In this document: one piece after another, positions 61,701-64,000 of the stretch
How positions within the stretch are numbered: the first letter of the stretch is position 1
Layout: each line of letters opens with the position of its first letter
Source: Lutraria lutraria
Taxonomy: Eukaryota > Mollusca > Bivalvia > Venerida > Mactridae
Assembly: GCA_964023205.1 (NCBI GenBank)
Contig: OZ026843.1
Span: forward strand, 2,031,029 to 2,095,028
Direction: 5' to 3'
DNA: 64,000 bases
Notes under the pieces: model-generated
The model's input: the letters and a program-made list of their open reading frames with translations, nothing else
What the model was told of the DNA's origin: nothing
The model's database searches: none
Made by a program: the position numbers and the translations under genes

Positions 61701-63988
61701 GGGGTCAGTGGTGGCTGGGCTGGTGAGGGTGAATTTAAAGCAGGCTGAATTGTCTGCTGACCTGGTTTGATGATGAAATTCGTGAGGACTGTAGGTGGCG
61801 CCATTGTTGCTGTAGGAGTTACGACACCTTGATTCGGTGATGCTGCTAGCGAAGGCACAAAGCTGGGAACTGAAGTTGTGAAATACTGTGTAGAACCAGC
61901 TACAGACAGTGACATAGGTTTTGTTACAGTTGGTGAGGGTAGAGGCTGGGAACCAACTATCATACCATATTGAGATGCTGGTATACCCTGCAGCACTATG
62001 GTACCACCCATATTCTTCAGACCAGCTGAAGAAGCACTCGGGAGAATTGTCTGAGGTTGAACATTCGCTGTAGCCATGGATGTGTTAAAATTTCCTTGCA
62101 CAGTTGTCTGCTGCACTGACTGAGAATGAACTGGGGCAGAAATAGGTTTTTCAGTAGTTGTAAATGTTGGGATCACATTATTACACCTAGCAAGCTGTTG
62201 ATTCAATGAAGATATCTGGGATGCTGGGATAGCGTGTAAAGCTGTCGTGGTGAAAGGTCGACTGCTCTGTACCCCAGACTGTAATGTCTGCTGTAAGATT
62301 GATGGAGCCACAGACGTAGTTTGTCTCTGAGCAGACGCTTGTTTCACAGGTCCTCTCTGAGAAAATTTACCTATAATTGGGCCACCTCTGCCATTTTGGT
62401 TGCCAAATGTAGTTTCCATGTTGGAACTCATAACTATTTTCTGTTCACTACCATGAACATCCATAGTGATATTGTGTATCTTCATTTGATTATGATGTAT
62501 AGCTCGAGATGATGAGACACTCTCGCCACGTTGACTGCTGCCAGGATTTTCATAGAAATTAGATCTTAAATCTTGTACACTACCAGTAGATAAGAATCTT
62601 GTCTGCTTTCCTTGTGCTTTGAAAACGGCACCCGTTGGTTGGAAATTGGAGCCATTACTAGATGGACGTGGAATCTGTTGGGTGCTGAAATTTTGGTGTC
62701 CAACTGAAACGGGGCTGTTAGGGGCTCCTTTGCCTGAATCTGGGATCCGTTTGATTGGCTTAGGACGGTAAGTTATGTCAGACGATGATATTGGTTTCAT
62801 GACAGGAGAGAACCTTTGTTGTGGAAATGCTTTGTTTTCAATCATATCATCTTCAGGTGTACTGTCTGTCTCACTGTCACTAACATGTTCAGGACAGTTT
62901 AGATCTATACCATCATCCTCAGATCTCATCTCCGTCTCTGTAAAGAAGGATTTTGGAAAAGTAAATAGTTAGCAGGATACATGACATAAATAGTTAATGT
63001 AAAGACCTCATGACTTATAAAGAAATAATAGAAGCAAAATTTTCAACATAACGTTCAAAAAGCTTGAGATCATGGTCACCAAAAAGACTAGTTTTCAAGT
63101 GGATATCATTGATTAACATGAGTGACAGGTCACAAAATACGCTTGTCAAAATTCATTTTTCAAAGCATCAAGGGGTATAACTCAGAAATGCCTGGGCTGG
63201 TTATTGAACTTGACCGAGATCTCATGGCCATAAACATTTCCATCAAGTTTAGTGAGGATCCAAATAAAACTGTTTGAATTAGAGAGCAGACACCGTTGTG
63301 GACACCGCCTGTCCGTCCGCTGTGAGTGTTCCCATATGACCCATTTTTCAACATTATTTCAGTTATATTATGGCGGGCAGTTATCCTAACCAGTTTCCCT
63401 GGACCTCATTTAGGCCTTAATTCAGAGGTAGAGGACAATTTAACTAAGGATGTAATATCTTCTGTCAAAATTGTCAAAACTGTGTGAGCCTCGCCCTGGA
63501 TTCAAACTCACAACCTCTTGATCAGCAGACCAATGCTCTAACCATTGAGCTAACTGGGTGGGCTCAAACAGTTCTAATAAGACCCTCACAAACAAATACT
63601 GTGGAATCATTAATTTCGTTTGGGATTTAATTTTCGGGATTTCGTGGGTCGGCTCAGCCACGAAATCAAATCCCCACAAATTCAAATGCAGAGATAAGGC
63701 ATTTCTTTTCAAAATCGAAATCCATGAATTTATGTCCCCACAAAATTTTAGTAAAAGCCACGAAAATTGAGCCCAACAAAAATAAATGAAACTACAGTAT
63801 CAAATAGTACACAGATTGATGTATGGTATTTTACTCCACCTACCATTATCTACTACTTTCTCTGACTCACATATCACCATTTGTTCCTCATCACTACTAT
63901 CATCCTTGTTTTGTTGGTTCATTTCCCTCGACAGCACTTTCTGTGAAATGTTACTCCCAGAATACCTATTGGCAGTCATTTGATTTTC
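49756..63988 (-). CDS. CIC: Capicua HMG-box transcriptional repressor, C-terminal part (5' end outside window)
   Basis: A nuclear DNA-binding repressor acting downstream of receptor tyrosine kinase/ERK signalling. Fourteen exons in order: 63844-63988, 61364-62937, 60454-60615, 59982-60184, 59255-59364, 57861-58046, 57505-57675, 54502-54827, 53450-53608, 52670-52809, 51826-51971, 51333-51545, 50572-50730, 49756-49985. All phases agree: 1,307 residues in 3,924 nt with stop. Diagnostic blocks in order are [66 protein letters not shown] and [14 protein letters not shown]. The C-terminal C1 domain lies at about residues 1203-1266 of this part ([33 protein letters not shown]) and is known to help the HMG box bind DNA. 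Between are long Gln/Ser/Pro/Thr-rich regions including a run of nine Gln (exon 59982-60184). The HMG box must lie on exons beyond 64000. Confidence 0.95.
50368..50562. repeat. 39-bp minisatellite, five copies, next to a CIC splice donor
   Basis: Units start at 50368, 50407, 50446, 50485 and 50524, core CTCCATGTTACATGACATGA. The array ends 7 bp from the GT of the donor for exon 50572-50730. Read on the CIC strand each unit holds CTTTCTGCTTCAG or CATTCTGCTTCAG, an acceptor-like sequence. Confidence 0.95.
52080..52290 (-). repeat. decayed tRNA-derived SINE in a CIC intron
   Basis: Same family as the SINE inside IR2: TGACTTCAAGTCACTGTAAC near the head and AGTAGGCAGTTGCTTAGAAA in the body, with a damaged box B. 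Minus strand, same sense as CIC. Confidence 0.65.
53677..53940 (-). repeat. SINE with nearly intact tRNA-like head
   Basis: A 72-nt tRNA-like head (53865-53936, minus) starts GCCCGATTAGCTCAGTTGG and ends with box B GGTTCGAACCC. The anticodon loop CTTGCAA would read UGC (Ala type). D and T stems pair well; the acceptor stem has one mismatch and the anticodon stem one. A body follows down to about 53677. The motif GTAATAGGAGGAGGAAAA at 53676 and again at 53840 marks an internal or terminal duplication. Confidence 0.7.
53995..54462 (+). repeat. dispersed repeat with 180-bp units, copy 3, in a CIC intron
   Basis: Begins CACAGAGGTGACTAATACCC and runs through two internal units to GACTGAGTGACTCCAATATA and a GCGTATA end. 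Inserted immediately downstream (on the CIC strand) of exon 54502-54827, opposite in orientation to the gene. Confidence 0.8.
55055..57062 (+). mobile_element. 2-kb repeat element with about nine 155/164-bp tandem units
   Basis: The head reads AACAAGAGGGCCATGATGGC followed by TGCTCACC; the tail reads GGTGAGCTAAAA, complementary to part of the head. The centre is a tandem array, core GGTTTCGGAGAAGAAGA. The core positions 55347, 55511, 55675, 55830, 55994, 56149, 56313 and 56468 give spacings of 164, 164, 155, 164, 155, 164, 155. It lies in the CIC intron between exons 57505-57675 and 54502-54827. There is no protein-coding frame; probably a non-autonomous element. Confidence 0.8.
58132..58422. 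repeat. 14/15-bp composite minisatellite in a CIC intron
   Basis: Alternating TACAACCTCTCCAG (14 bp) and AGAAGCCCACTCCAG (15 bp) modules, sometimes with the 14-bp module doubled. Open frames across it on both strands come from the repeat. Confidence 0.92.
58410..58580 (+). repeat. dispersed repeat shared with the outer edges of IR2
   Basis: CCAGAGCAGCCCTCTCTTGA at the start and GCTTTGGAGAGGTTGCA at the end match 19617-19790 and, inverted, 25265-25410. The minisatellite at 58132-58422 directly adjoins and may have grown from its CTCCAGAG end. Confidence 0.65.
59448..59885 (+). repeat. dispersed repeat in a CIC intron
   Basis: Head AGATGGTCCTATATCGCTGA and tail TCACAAAAGCTGACCAGG with GTGAGCTAAAAA. 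It shares head and tail motifs with the element at 55055-57062 but has an unrelated middle. Another head fragment is at 3826. Confidence 0.65.
60290..60309. repeat. AC microsatellite in a CIC intron
   Basis: About ten AC dinucleotides. Confidence 0.8.
60726..61190 (+). repeat. dispersed repeat, second copy of the 187-1020 family
   Basis: Starts ATGAATGAAGGTTGGAGG and ends TTTGGGGGGCATAAA. Shorter than the copy at the window start; opposite in orientation to CIC. Confidence 0.7.
63355..63565 (-). repeat. tRNA-derived SINE in a CIC intron
   Basis: The best head of its family in this window: GCCCACCCAGTTAGCTCAAT, GAGCATTGGTCTGCTGATC and box B GAGTTTGAATCC, then ACAGAAGATATTACATCC and a body ending AGGATAACTGCCCGCCATAA. 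Relatives are at 30400-30640 and 44172-44405. Confidence 0.8.
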
Positions 63989-64000
63989 CTATGAAAGAAA

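Noticed and set aside
63440..63712. 90-codon minus frame in a CIC intron
   Set aside because: Runs through a tRNA-derived SINE head; not an exon.

Overview
This window is nuclear DNA of an animal, most likely a bivalve mollusc. The genes have short exons with GT-AG introns, an ancestral animal gene set (ribosomal protein L23, copper amine oxidases, the repressor Capicua) and AT-rich introns. The intergenic space is crowded with tRNA-derived SINEs, foldback elements, minisatellites and dispersed repeats of a kind I recall from clam and mussel genomes. The species call is inference; the gene calls rest on reading exons and splice sites directly. No bacterial genes, CRISPR array or reverse transcriptase were seen.

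Layout. 1-1.7 kb: dispersed repeats. 1.87-7.24 kb (minus): complete five-exon RPL23 (uL14), with foldback elements in its introns. 7.3-10.1 kb: intergenic, with a perfect 72-bp palindrome. 10.1-14.5 kb (minus): a three-exon, membrane-anchored copper amine oxidase paralogue, here AOC-A, whose frame is intact but whose cofactor tyrosine, catalytic aspartate and one copper histidine are replaced. 15.6-18.0 kb: an inverted repeat with arms of about 1.0-1.2 kb. 19.6-25.4 kb: a larger inverted repeat with arms of about 2.8 kb; each arm holds one copy of an unrecognised five-exon gene, and the two copies diverge from a shared CRE-rich centre. The plus-strand copy has lost its first splice donor. 27.8-34.8 kb (minus): a second amine oxidase, AOC-B, with all these residues intact. 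Its proposed first intron uses a GC-AG boundary and contains a 2.1-kb, 33-bp minisatellite and a perfect-arm 82-bp palindrome. 36.9-44.0 kb: a 23-bp satellite with a 1,794-bp higher-order period. 44.2-45.1 kb: a SINE and a tandem dispersed repeat. 45.2-49.8 kb: repeat-poor AT-rich sequence read as the long 3' UTR of Capicua. 49.8-64.0 kb (minus): the 14 3'-most coding exons of Capicua (CIC), whose HMG-box part lies beyond the window's right edge.

All recognised conserved genes lie on the minus strand. AOC-A and AOC-B are diverged paralogues flanking the two inverted repeats. The paralogue nearer RPL23 looks like a pseudoenzyme and the one nearer CIC looks catalytically competent. The strongest unexplained signals are this pseudoenzyme, the mirrored gene pair of unknown function, and the highly homogeneous tandem arrays.
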